Of a stretch of 64,000 nt of DNA, positions 48,223 through 63,390 are shown one piece after another. A program made the position numbers and the translations under genes. The DNA comes from Adineta ricciae. Taxonomy: Eukaryota > Rotifera > Eurotatoria > Adinetida > Adinetidae. The stretch lies in NCBI GenBank assembly GCA_905250025.1, contig CAJNOJ010000007.1:806001-870000 (forward strand), given 5' to 3'. The number at the start of each line of letters is the position of its first letter. The first letter of the stretch is position 1. A model generated the notes under the pieces. It made no database searches. It was not told the origin of the DNA and saw only the letters and a list, made by a program, of their open reading frames with translations.

Positions 48223-48727
48223 TTGAATTATTCATTTATATTAGCGTATCTCTATGCAAACAGTTTGTTTTATTATTTCTCCATTTTGTTCCCTTTGAAC
48301 ACTATTTACTTTACACCCATGATTGCTATATTTCTTATCTGTTTTCTTTTGTCTTATCAAATAAATCGCTAGAACAATGTTTCTCTTTGTACACGACTCA
48401 TTTGAACAAAACAAACATTGAAACTACAGACGAAAGTGTTTAGTATGTCGATGTGATTCGCAACAATGATTTAACACCTTGCCATCAACGGCGAGTGAAT
48501 GCAAGAAGTTTCGTTTTGGAAAGCAAAACCATTTGCAAATTTATTCAACAAATTCTACTACTCTATTTTTATGAAAATGATAATATTGATTATAATACAA
48601 AACAAATCTAACTGCATTAATTAGAATTACATCTGACAAAATTAATTTATAAAAAAAATGAGAAAACAAACGCATAAATAGAAATAGTTATGCAAAATAA
48701 ACATGTATTTACATCGGAGACTTTCCT
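48223..48727. other. Convergent 3'UTR region
   Basis: Lies between the stop codons of the EGF gene (+) and the CCDC88-like gene (-). It has an AATAAA at 48360-48365 for the EGF gene and, on the minus strand, an AATAAA at 48540-48545 that could serve the CCDC88-like gene. Nothing else recognised. Confidence 0.5.
48360..48365 (+). terminator. AATAAA polyadenylation signal of the EGF gene
   Basis: The hexamer lies 138 bp after the stop codon in an AT-rich 3'UTR. Confidence 0.5.
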
Positions 48728-51700
48728 TTAAATGGCACCAAATTCGGTAATAAACACTTGATCGTTGTAGGGGATCGATTGTTGATCGGATGGATGTGCT
48801 TGTTTCAAGACGAGAGGAGAGGAGACAGCCGATGAACGTATTCGATGACGACGGATCGAACTGTGTATATCATTGTTAACATGCTGACTTGGATGAATTA
48901 GAAACGATTGAGTAGAGGAACATCGCCGTTGATTCGAACTAGACGACGCCCCATCGTTGAAGGAAAGTTGTAAACCTAAGAAAATATACACAGACAAGAT
49001 GTAGATTTCAAATGAACTATTCTAAGAGATAAAGAGCAATTGGGTGAGATTGGAGGACCGAATAGATCTCTCATACTTGTAGATGCTTTTTTAATTAGAA
49101 AATTGAGCTTATCGAGGGAAACAATTACCTGGAGAGTCGCGAATTGGACGAAATGGTGATTGACGATGGTTGTTAAGAATCTGAAAAGATTGCAAATAGT
49201 TCCTAAAAGAATGAATACGAAAATAGTTCTACATACAAATTCTGGTGCTTTGGATTGGATTGAAACGCGCATTGGACTAGAGAGAAAATAATCATGGATA
49301 CTAACGCAAGCATCGATATTTGTTTCAACCTACGTTGATGTTTTCGTATCTTCAATCGTTGAAGATTCTTGAGCTTCTTCTTCGTCTTCTAGAATAACAA
49401 ACATGGAGCGATATTCAAACGAATCCGATGAAAAATACCTTTCGATGACGTATCTGCTAAACTGTCAGTCGATTGATGCAAACGATCAGAATCTACAAAG
49501 AGAATTCGAAACTCAAACGACCTCCATAACTCATATCTATTACCTTTTTGAGTTTTATAGGTTTCCGAACCCGACGGATGGTTATACCGGGCAGATGTTA
49601 AACTTGATGATATCACATCCGGTGCTAAATGATTTGAGAATAGACTGAAATGAACGAAAGCAATCGAATTTTTCATACTTGTCGATCGAGCGTGCGACAT
49701 CGGTGTGTTCGTATTATCCGTCAGAGACGAACACGGACTTATTGCACGTTCGTTCGCATCACCGTGATAGAGCTGACCATCAGCGGACGATGTTCGTGTA
49801 CGACGATTGGCCAAACGATCAAGGATATTTCGAGTTTTACGCGAAACTGATTGAATAAGACCACGCGAACTTCTACAGACATGAAATTTCAACTACACGA
49901 CTCTTCGTATATTCATTCGCTTACCTTCGCGGTTTATGTATTGGCATGTTTTTGTATTGTTCCATTATTTTCATTTCTAATAATTCTTTTTGTCGCATCA
50001 GTTGATGAAGTTGTTCTCTGAAGAAAATCAAATTCTTAGAATGGCATTCTTCTCTTTCGAAGTCAAATGCGTACAGGTATCCTCGTGCTTCTTCGTGAAA
50101 AAGATCCTTGTTACTCAATGCTTGTGCCAAAACATTTTGATTTTGTTGTACAAGACTATGGAGTTGTTCAATCAATTGACTTTTCTCTTCTTCCGTTCGT
50201 TCGGTTTGTTGTTCCAGAAACTAAAGAATGATTTGCAAAATAAAACCTTTTTTCAGTTAACTTCTCTCTCGACTACAAACTTCATATTTTGTTATTAAAT
50301 TTGCGTATTCAGCATTGATATTCGTGTATTTCAGTTGTATATTCGCTAATTCACTTCTTGATTTACTCAATTCCAATTTCATTTCGTCTACTTGCTGTTT
50401 CAGATTCTGATTATGATTGATTGCATCTTGCAAATCATCTGTTCGTAATTGATATTGTTTTTCCAAGAATAAATACTGTTCATCAAATGGTTTTTGTTCC
50501 GCTAATTTCGTTTCATACTGATGGATTTGTTTCAGCAGGTAACTGACCCGATTCAATAAATTTTGCTTCTCTTTCACAATGGTATCCAATTCAATTTGTA
50601 AATATTTACATTCCTTTGTTAGCATCCGATTCGCTGTCCGCTGATCAGTTAGCTGATTGATCGTTGTATCGAATTCATGTTCCAGTTTAGTGTACAGTTT
50701 TTGTAATTGATCATGATCATTGATTAATTGTTCGTTTGTTTGTTGGAAATGTTGACAGGAGTTCAATGCCATCGTGCGATCGTTTTCGATTTGTTCGTTA
50801 TATTGATGTTGTTTGAGATTTTCGCTCTGTAAAGTTTCGATGCGTATGGTTGCTTGTTGAAGATCGGATTGCAAACGGGATTTATCAGCTTGTAGATCTT
50901 GGATATGGTGATTGAGAGTTTCGATGGTTTCTTTCAACGAACGTTGAATTGATACATGAATTTTATCGGATTTTAATGCGAGGTCCTTGAAGAATGAGAT
51001 GATTTGGAGAGAATCTAGATAGAAAGCAGAGTGACTTACTAAACGTTGTTGCATTTCGGCGACTTGTTCGTTTTTTCTAAAGAGAAGACGAACGTGATTC
51101 GAGAAATGCGATTGAAATGACTTTCATTACCAACCTTTTCTCGTCATTATCAATGATCTCTTGTGAAATTTCGCTGAACAATTTTGCTTGTAATTCTTCG
51201 CGTAGTTGAACTTCTTGTTTGACATCGTTCTTCAATTTTTCGATTGAGATCTCATTTTGTGCTATTGTTTTCTTTAAGTTTTCCGTTTCATCTTGCTTCT
51301 TCTTCAATTTGATCTGTATTTGTCGCGTTAAATCACACGCATCAGTTAACTTCTTGGTTAACTCAGCATATTCTTCTTCATTGTAACGTTGTTTCAACAG
51401 CATATATTCGTTTTGTAATTTCCGAGTGTTTTCTTCTTCATTCAAACGATATTCATTCAAAAGTTTCATTTGTTTCCTCAAATCGATAGTTTCCCTTTCC
51501 ATTTGTTCATTTTGCAGTTGTTTATCAATCAATTCTTTCTCCACCGTCTTCACATGCTCGATTTGTCGAAGATAACATTCATTCGTATGCTTCAATTCCA
51601 AATAATCATGTTCGAGAGTTTCGTAATGCTTCAAATTCTTCTCGTACATCTCACAGCGCTTTTCCATTGTCAGATGCTCACGTGCTAACTGGTCGTATTT

Positions 51701-54361
51701 CAATTGAAGATTTATAATACGTTCATTCAATGCACATTCACGCTCTTTAACTATAGTTAAATGATCATGTTCAATCTAGACACGAACAAAGTACAGATGC
51801 AACGCTTTCAAAGTGGTAGGAAAGGAGGTTTTACCTGCAGTTGACTGATTTGCTGCATCATGTCACCGATTCGATCTTGTAAGCGTTTATTTTCCTGTTG
51901 GATATCTTCGAATTTAGCGGTCGTTTCCATTTGTTCTCGTTGTTGTATTGCATTCAATTTGAATTGCAAGTGCTTGTTTTGCGCATCGTACTCTGATCGT
52001 GTTTTTTCATGCTGGATTTTGTGATCTTGAATTTGATTTTGTAGTGTTAACTTTTCTTTGGCCAATTGATCGTTTTTCATTTCTAAACATTGAAGATTGT
52101 TCAAATATTCATTGATTTGCTCATTCAATAGTTGAATATGAATCATTTGTTTTTCTTCATCGATACGTTTTCGATGCATGTCGATTTCATATCGTTCTTT
52201 CAGAGCGATTAACTCGTCATTTAGTTGCTTGTTTTCCATGTCGTATTTTAAAAGACGGTTTTTAATCGTTTGCTGAATTTGAGATGAGATTAACGATGTA
52301 CGAGATTCTTCACATCCATAACGCGACTTCACTTGCCGAAGTTCATCGTTCAATGAATCGACGGTATGTGTACTCGAGTTTAAATCTAGTTCAAGACGAA
52401 CTTTATCTTCGAGTAGATGAGAGAGTTTCTCTTGAATTTGATCACGTTCATTGGTGATGGTTTCGATGTCATGCTTGAATCTCATCACTTCCGATTCATT
52501 TTGTAGCATTTTATTTATACGCAATCGATATTCTTAAAAGAAATGTTTGTTTTTTTTTGTGGAAAACATACAGATGAATGATGAGCGTGATTACCTTTGA
52601 TTTGTTGTTCTTGATGAAGCTGAGCTTGTGAAAGAATTTGATCTAACAAAGAATAATTGTGAATAGATGAGAATGAATATTGTTGAATCTTACTTTCGTT
52701 TTGTAGTTCATCTATTCGATTCTTCAATGCATCCATTTCGTGAAAACGTTTATTCGATTTTTCCAATTCTTGTTCATGTTTTTCCTTGTCACGCAGTTTA
52801 TAATTCAACGAATCGATTTCATCTCGATACATTCGTGCCAAACGAGCATTTTGATGCAACTCCAAATTTTCATTTCTAATACGATTGAATTCAGCTTGTA
52901 ATGAATCCAATTCTTCCCTCAACGTTTCAATCGTATCCATCTTGTCATCTCTAGAATAGGTTCAATTTGCACTAGACACTAAAGCACAAACGAAAGAAAA
53001 CGTACAATTCCGATTTCATTTGCCGCATCTTCGTTTTGTAATCGGTGATTTCAATACCGGGATTTTTCGTTTCTAAATCATTCAAAAACGTGTTCAGTGA
53101 TGTTTGACTTAACGTTGGATGAAGGTTGGTTCCACTGCCACCGCTGTTGGCCCCGCCTGTGCTAAGTAAATTTGACGAACTGGATTGATATAACTCAAGT
53201 TTTTGTTTTAATGTCGCTTTATCTTGTTCTAATTCAAGAATCTCTTCGAAATAGTGATCACGTTCGTTGATTAAATTCAACAGATTTGTAAATAAACACT
53301 TGAGACGTTTATCATTATCTGTATTGAAATCATCAGTAAAGAAATAGTCTTGCGGTTGAACAATCGTATTAATTTCGTTTGTTAATTCTTCGATATGCGG
53401 CATAAGTGACTGTTGAACCGATTCGTCCAACGTTGTTAAATGTTGGATATGGACATCTTTTTGATCACCACCCGATACCGAACACGCAAATAATAATAAA
53501 AGAATTCGTTCAAGCTCATCGAACGAATATTCTAAACGAAATAGATTTCATTAACTCCAACCAGTACTCATTTACATCTACAAGACACTCATATTCGATC
53601 CTCCTAGTTAGTTCTAGTTGAACAATCGCGTGCAAGAAGCTTGGTTAACTGAGAGTGAGCCCTCGAGGGTAGTAATCTTTTATCGATAAGATCAAATATT
53701 GAGAGAATAAGCTCGCATTGCATGTAATTGGTTTTGAAAATATTCTGTTCTATTCAAGTTTCGAGATAACATGATTAATCTATCCTCTTTGTAGTTTTGA
53801 CATATTTTATGAGAAAGAAGTTTCATCTGTACGAAATAATCATAAAAAAATGAAGCCTTTTAAAAGCTGATCTTGTTGGCATTAAATTCATTCCATCGCA
53901 GCGCAAAAAAAACAACCAACCAACCTGCATATGGTTCGTGAGCAATAGTGTAGATATTAGGCAGTTTAGCCACAATGGTATAGCGAAGCACATCCTTGAC
54001 ATCAAGCAAAGCATATTGAAAGCAGAGCCAGAAGAAAAGAATCACTTACCTGTACGAATGATCGAACACTTCGTAGAATAAAATCTAAATTTACTAATCG
54101 ACTACTCGTATCTGCTGCTTCATTTGGTAAACGCGAATTTTGCAGTCGAGGATCACTAGTTGATAAGAAAAATAAACATTTCTTCTACGGTCGAACTTCT
54201 ACTACTTACATCGAACGAATGATCGCATGAAAGCATGAACTGTTAATCAATTGTTCGTAGGATAATTTTGTTTCAGTTTTAAGAAAATTTTCCGCCCAGA
54301 GTACTAACGGATGTTTTAAAAATTCATTGGTATCGCGTGTAACTATCGAAATCGTATTCAT
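48728..54361 (-). CDS. CCDC88: CCDC88 (Girdin/Daple/GIPIE) family homologue: Hook domain plus long coiled coil
   Basis: The N-terminal Hook-type domain (54361 down to about 53400) contains FLKHPLVLWAENFLKTE, LVNLDFILRSVRSFVQ and LERILLLLFACSVSGGDQKD, aligning in order with CCDC88 Hook domains (LLLLLLGCAVQ type). A long heptad-rich coiled coil follows (53350-49930), with the family block NARLARMYRDEIDSLNYKL at about 52800-52860. The C-terminal part (49890-48728) is Ser/Thr/Arg-rich and spread over short exons, ending VFITEFGAI. Family members link microtubule transport, actin and membrane signalling. I do not see the vertebrate G-alpha-binding motif or a clear C-terminal PDZ ligand. Total size is near 1,400 aa. 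An intron of about 530 bp (53525-54050) separates Hook exons. Splice sites were followed by eye; small errors near the C-terminus are possible. Confidence 0.82.
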
Positions 54362-55399
54362 ATCCTATAACAACAACAACAACACTCTAAATGTTCTCTA
54401 TCTCTTTCTCACTGACTGACCGACCGATCGGACAAGTTTACTCTTCGGCGCTACCGTCCATTCGGTCAGCGAGGATGTATGTGGCGCGCACTGTCTTGAA
54501 CATACAAAAAAGTCAATTGCAGGACGTAGAATAGAAGGTCCCATTCAACGAAAATGTCTGCATCGATTCAACTGCACAGTTCATTAACTTCGTGATCATC
54601 AAAAGTAGATCAAACACAATGGAAAAAGTTTAAATGTTCCTTTCACAAAGAAATGAAAATAGTTGTGGGTGTGTCTTAAGCATGCACATCGAATTTCAGA
54701 ATGCAATTTTACACTGAAAACAGAGTTTCATTTCAAAATCTTTGCATATCATCTTATAGCAAAACCAATTCCCGTTGACTTCTATGGCGAATTCTTCTTC
54801 CTTGACTTTTCAACAGTTGCATCTTTCATCAGTAATTATATGAAAAACGTTTTCTCCCGCAAAAACCATATTCCAATCAACTAACGGCATCTACTTCCTT
54901 GTCTACTTAGTCTGTATGTGCTGATTGGTTTTGTAAACTATTCAGATCTCGACATATGTGCGTGTGCGTGTGTGCAAGTAACATATGCAATTATTATCAT
55001 TTTCATCTCGGTTTCTCTCCGTTCTCTTTCTTCTTCTACCGGCAACGTTATTTCGTCGACTAGAGTAGAGTAGAATGTGTTGTTTTCTCGTTAAAAGAGC
55101 ATCTACACAAACGTCAATATGTGCGTGTAGGGTAAGAACAATGGTATTCAACACGAATAAGGAGAAGAAATTACCATTTATCTTCGAAAAAACATTTATT
55201 GCCAAGGTTTCTTAATGGCAACTACAAGAGAGAAGGATTATCTTTCGTGTCCATCAAGTGAGTTGAAGGTTAAGAAGTTTTTTTTTTTTAATATTTAAAC
55301 TGATAAGAAGAGATCAAAGAAGAGAGATGATGACGATAATAAAAGACGAGCGACAACGACAAAAGGAAAAGAAAATAATAATCACTCGAGTTTTCGTTT
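54362..55399. other. Divergent promoter region
   Basis: Separates the minus-strand CCDC88-like gene from the plus-strand FLVCR-like gene, so both promoters should lie here. A (CAA)n run follows the CCDC88 start at 54366-54383. No gene was recognised; the open frame at 54663-54884 has no family. Confidence 0.45.
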
Positions 55400-57422
55400 A
55401 TGACGTGCATAGTTTCAAATGATGAACAAAGTAATATCGAATCCAACAATCAATCCATCGTATCATCAGCAACGACAACAAGAACATACAAAGTTTATCC
55501 ACGCCGTTTCGCTATTCTAGCTATTTTTTGCATATGTTCGCTGGCAAGTGGTTTTCAATGGATCGAATACGTGATCATACAGAATATCATCGTTCGATAT
55601 TATAATGAAAGTTTACCTGGAGATGCCGAGGCCAAAAACAATGCAGTTACTTGGACTAGTCTTAGTTATATGGTAACTTAATCTAAATACATTTCAAATC
55701 TTGTTTGACTAAGCATAAAAACATATTATTAATATTTAAAATAGGTTACTTATATTCCATTAATGTTTCCAGCCATGTGGTTACTGGACCGTTATGGATT
55801 GAAAATAACATGTTCAACAGGCGCTTTTCTTAATTGCGTCGGCGCCATTGTAAAATGCTTTAGTGTTGATACAAATCTCTGGTGGATTACATTTACAGGA
55901 CAGATGATTTGTGCGTGTGCACAGTCGTTTACATTAGGTAAATGACATCGTTAAATGAAACTATGAATATTCATTTGTAATCTTCTAGGTATTCCACCAT
56001 ATCTAGCAGCTACTTGGTTCAGTAGCGATAGCGTATCAACGGTGACAGCTATAGCTGTTTTTGGAAATCAAGTATAGTCGAATGTTGAATTATTCATGAA
56101 TTTGCGTATTGATTTTAGGTTGGAATTGCGCTCGGTTTTCTTATTCCGACGATTTTAGTGCCCGACGTAGAGGATATTGGTTTAATTGGTGAACGTTTAA
56201 GATTACTTTACTATGGGGTTGCATTTGTTTGCTTGGTTTGTTTCATTAGTATGATTATTGGTATGTGAACAAGATAATCTATCCTTCTTTGTTAATGTAA
56301 TTCGACTCTTTGTATTTCTCAAGTTTTTCGTCCTCGTCCTCCGACACCGCCATCGCGAGCTCAGGAAATGGCTCTTCAAACATCTGAACAGAACTATTTG
56401 CAAACACTGAAACGTTTGCTAGTCAATCGATGGTTTCTTCTATTGTTGATCTCTTATGGTAGACATTGATTTCCTGACAAGAGTAGTAAAAAACAACATT
56501 TTACCATTCCGTTAGGTCTGAATACTGGTGCTTTTTACTCGATTTCAACATTGTTGAATCCAGTGTATATGTATTACTTCGAAGTAAGAAAGCCGAATTA
56601 AATTAGGGAAATATCTAGCTGAACATTTCACTTTCTCAATTAATTCAAGAAAACTGACCATGCTAGTAAATATGCTGGTACGATTGGCACGCTTATGATT
56701 GTTGGTGGCATTTTTGGAAGTCTGGTTGGCGGTTATGTTTTAGATAAATCCAAAGCTTACAAGTAATTTCGAATATTTCCTCTAAAAGAGTAGCAATACT
56801 CTTGACTATTTCTTTCCGAATAGAACAGTAACATTTATTGTTTATCTTCTTTCGTTTTTATCGATGGTATTATTTACATCAACAGTACATCTTCATGAAT
56901 ACGTAGCATTTGTTACAATGGCGATAGTCGGGTACGAAGAATCGATTTTCAATCTTATCTGCACATCGCATCCACATAGCTTACTGATCATCAGATATCA
57001 TTATGGTCTCATGATGCGTTCTTTTCTCTCTAGGTTTTTTATGACAGGTTATTTGCCTGTCGGTTTTGAATACGGCGTCGAAATAACTTATCCGGAAAAT
57101 GAAGCTATATCGAGTAGTCTGTTAAACGTCAGTGCTCAGGTACATGTTTAAAAGCAGCTATCATTTCTTGTATGGAAATGTCTGTTAATAGATCTTTGGT
57201 TTATGTACAACACAATTTCAAGAATATCTTATATTCAAACAGCATAAAGTTCTGATTTCGAATGTGATGCTATGTGTTATTTTGATTGTTGGTGGGGTGA
57301 TAACTCTGCTTATTCGCTCACCTTTACGTCGACAAAATGCTCAACATGGTGGTGACAATTTACTGGAAAATAATGTAGCGTGTGCTGTTGTTTCGGATAC
57401 TAATGCAGTCGTGAATGCGTGA
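55400..57422 (+). CDS. FLVCR: FLVCR-family major facilitator transporter
   Basis: About ten exons, near 500-540 aa, with twelve predicted membrane helices. The N-terminal cytosolic tail leads into YPRRFAILAIFCICSLASGF and QWIEYVIIQNII, then YIPLMFPAMWLLDRYGLK, CVGAIVKCFSV, ITFTGQMICACAQSF and AVFGNQVGIALGFLIPTILV. This run matches FLVCR1/FLVCR2 (QWIQYSII, PATWLLDxxGL, GNQxGxAxGFLxPP). Those cellular proteins carry choline and ethanolamine and have been described as heme transporters; the name comes from a retroviral receptor, but this is an ordinary host solute carrier. The C-terminal tail is short and polar. An AATAAA follows at 57593. I cannot say which human paralogue is closer. Confidence 0.87.
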
Positions 57423-58264
57423 AACTAACACGAATGTGTTGAATAATTTGTTTAGAATGATGAAATATGCGCTCGTCTTTCCATGATTGTTAAAAATAGA
57501 AGTTCTAGTTAATTTAGAAGATTTCGTACAAAAAAAAGAAAAAAAAGGTGTACTGTAACTCATCACTCTACCTACTTGGTACGTTAAGTTTCAATAAAAG
57601 TGATAATGCACGAGACATTTACACGCCATGCGTGAAACTTTTTCTTTGGAGCAATTTTGTTTCTGAATTATGAAGGTTAAAAGGCAATTACTGTTAGTCG
57701 ACATGGAAAGTCAACAAAATATCTCGATTATTGTGTCTGTTGACGAAAGATTTGATATTGCTATGTAAACCATGCGAAGACAGCTGTTTTCCGATTACTA
57801 GTTAGACGCTTTGGAAGAAATGCAGTTACAAGTAGGACAATTCTACTGCAAAGATCTGGAAATGATATACTCAGAGTTAGGGCTGAAAGACGCGCATCAT
57901 TCGCTTAACAGCGGTACGTTATGCATGGAAAGAAAAGAACAACGTACACGTCAAGTTGTCGAAACGTTTGCTATTAATTTCAATGGCAGACAAGAAGACA
58001 ATTGTCTATCAGTGACAACTTAATGAACCATGAAACCATGCAAACAACTTGGTTGGATTGTTTATTAAACATTATGATATAAATATATGAAGGAATTTTG
58101 TTTTCCTTCGTGCAAAAATAGACAATACAAAACATAACAATGTCAGATATTAGCTATGGATTGTAAAAGTTTTTCTTTATTTTTTTAAAATTATCACACT
58201 AAGAAAAAGCTGGACTTTATTTGAGTCAGGCGGATTGCTTAGTTGAGAGTGAGGTGACAAACTT
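57423..58264. other. Intergenic region between convergent genes
   Basis: Holds the FLVCR-like 3'UTR with its poly(A) signal and the 3' flank of the Pro/Tyr-rich gene. A 70-codon frame at 57811-58023 has no recognisable family and no splice partner. Confidence 0.4.
57593..57598 (+). terminator. AATAAA polyadenylation signal of the FLVCR-like gene
   Basis: The hexamer lies 171 bp after the stop codon. Confidence 0.5.
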
Positions 58265-60189
58265 TTATTCATCCTTCGATAAGAGGCTGATTTGCGATGT
58301 TTGCTGCTCTGATTTTTCTAAGCTCGAATCATTGTCATCGGATAGTTTTGTTTCCGGCTTTTCTTGTTCTTGTTCTTGCTCTTGTTCTTCGTCAACTTCA
58401 TGTATGGTCATGTTTTGTCGCGAGTTTCGCAACGATGACTTCCGGAGTAAGATGGGTGAAGTTGATCGATCTGATGACGATGATTTTTTCTTCGATCGTT
58501 TACTTATTGAATTACGCGTATGACTCTTGTAATCCTCTTTTTCTAATGTTGGCGGAGAATAGAGTGCAGACGACGGAACGGAATCGTTTGACGAAAGCAA
58601 ACGGTGACCGGCGTTTTTTGCTGATGATAATAACGAGGATAGTGTGGATGAACCATAGTATTTACGAAGACGACTTTTTCCGCGTTGCTCTTGGCAGATG
58701 GTACAATCGTATTCTGATGCTGATGAGCCAGAGTGATGGCGACGTCGGCGCGTAAGAAATGAAACACGATGGCTGTTTGTGTTTGTCAACGGTTTAAAAG
58801 TTTCATTTCCGAACGATGGTCGCTTTTTATGCTTCTTTTTGCCCAATATTGCTGGATACATTGGAAGCTCAGTATCCTTCGGCAACCATCCAGAATCTGA
58901 AATCAATTCTCCATAGAGAATAGGAGGAATGATTGGATCACTTCGTGGCATAGTTGAATATATATCATTGTGAGTAAAAGATGAGCGAGGTATTGATGGC
59001 AGATAGCGACGATAACGATCCGACGAAATACTGGAAAAACTTGATAGAATCGGTTGGCCAATCAAAGAGTTTGACCGATCCGATGGATTGTAAACTGGCA
59101 ATGTGCCTCTCGTCGATTCATTGAACGTGGATAAGTTTTGACTCGCATCGTAATGGGACGTCAATACTGTAGGCTGAGCAATGACACCGTTTGTGTACGC
59201 TCCCTGCGATGGTTGTAGAGCTTCTGTATAGGGAAGAGGTAATGGTTGTTGAATATTAGCTACGACAGGTGGAGCAATGACAGGTATAGGTCGGACGACT
59301 GGTACTTGCTGTATGTTGGGAATGGGAAAAGGAGCTGCATATGGAACAGGATACTGTTGGGGTACACTAACAGGGTGCGGGTAATAAGTTACTGGTGGAG
59401 ACATAGCTGATGGCGAAGATGGTGGACAGCATTGGTAATAAGAACAGCAAGACGATTGAGGGGCATAGCTATACGAAGGAGTACGCATGTTATATGCTGG
59501 CGCTGAAATTAACGGATTTGGTGTGCCATAGGGTATGGTCATCACCATACCGACGTTGCTGGGAAATTGATATGCTGGAGGACGATAAGGCATAGGGCCA
59601 CTAGTCAATGCGGACATAAACGAACTCGGAGTCATCCAATTAACAGGATTCATCGATGCCGACGGATACATACCTTGAACTAAGGGATTGAATGCAATAG
59701 GTAAAGCCGTTGCGGCAGCTACCATTGGCGCATTCATTGGCATACTATATGACTGTGGCATACAGCAAGGCATCGATGGCATATTGCTCGATTGCGGCAC
59801 ACAGTAGAAATTTGCCACCATATTGGGCATCATCTGCATTGTCGTATTACCCAAATAATAGTTTCCATAATTCCAGGGAGGAGCACCAGGTATTTGATTT
59901 AAACCTGCGTAATAGATCGAAATTTTATTAGTTGGATTTATTTATTTTTCTTTCTCGCTAATACTTTACCTTGAGCATATAATCCGCCGTATCTCGATGG
60001 TTGAGGTACGACAGAACCCCTGTATAAATTGCCCATCGTCCGAGTGGGTACATATTCGTAACCTCCAGAAGGATCGTACGCGCCCAGTCCACCACTTGGA
60101 TCATAAACCGTTTGATAGGCTGTTGGAGGTGGCACAGGAGTGTAGAACGGATCGGTTGCTGCTCGAATTCTACCAAAACGACTACCCAT
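58265..60189 (-). CDS. Pro/Tyr/Ser-rich protein of unknown function
   Basis: Two exons (60189-59970 and 59904-58265, phase-1 intron of 65 bp) give 619 aa. The N-terminus (MGSRFGRIRAATDPFYTPVP) is followed by a Gly/Tyr-rich part with two DPSGG units (YDPSGGLGAYDPSGGYEYVP). The middle (about 90-330) is rich in Pro, Tyr, Met, Gln and Ser (YPHPVSVPQQYPVPYAAPFP), with a few clustered Cys (CCSYYQCCPPSS). The C-terminal third is Ser/Arg/Lys-rich, has an isolated CTICQEQ, and ends in a (Glu-Gln)n tract coded by a hexamer-type repeat near 58360-58400. No folded domain or membrane segment is visible. Low-complexity Pro/Tyr-rich proteins of this kind can be RNA-granule, cytoskeletal or secreted matrix components; none is shown here. 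The intron supports a real gene. Confidence 0.65.
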
Positions 60190-61027
60190 TACTGCCTATG
60201 TTACGCGCGTTGATTTAAATTTATTAGTGTCGATAATCGAGCTTTTTTATTCGTCGCATCAATATGTTCTACTCAATAATGACGCTAACAAAAATGTTTT
60301 GCAAAACGTACATATATGTGGTTGCCGACGAGTGGTTTTTCTTCCTCCAACGAGATACTGAGTCTCCTCTGCTTTTCTTTTCAGTTTTTTTCTTCTTCTA
60401 TACCTTTGCTTTTGCTACTTCGTCAACCGTTGCTATTCGTCTAAACAAACATGTATAAAGAAATATGTCACTTGTTTCAAAACAGTCAGTACTTCTCGAC
60501 CTTGCATAATTAGAACACGTTCTCGTATGCGAAGGATTGTCTCTGTCCCAAGGTCACTATCGCTGGTGTTATCGTAACAATTAATTGATACGACAACCAT
60601 AAGTGGTGAGCACGCTTTCGAATTTATTCTTATCGTAGAGATAATAAATGGTACGTTTCCATAACAAGGACATAGTGACAAGCACGAATCCACTATCATG
60701 TTATTTTTTTTCTAATAAAAACACAGCTATTGATTAATTCTGAATGCAATCAAGGTCATTCGTTCAATGACTGAATGTATCTTCCAATACATTTGTTTAT
60801 GAAAATGTTCGAGCGGTTAATTAATACGAAGGTGAACACTCAATAGAAACCATTACTAAATTATCTCTGTCGTATATTTATTGTGTATTGTTTTTTATGA
60901 TACAGAGACAAAAAAAAGAAATCAGACAGACACACAAACGCATATAGAACAAAGACATTGAATCTTGTACAAAAGGAAAACACAAAAAGAACCTTTTGAA
61001 TATATGTAAGTTTATTGTTTTGACGTT
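60190..61027. other. Intergenic region
   Basis: Upstream of the Pro/Tyr-rich gene and downstream of U2AF2, both on the minus strand. It probably contains the Pro/Tyr-rich gene's promoter on its left side and the U2AF2 3'UTR on its right. No gene recognised; the open frames here have biased composition. Confidence 0.45.
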
Positions 61028-63390
<2,363 letters not shown>

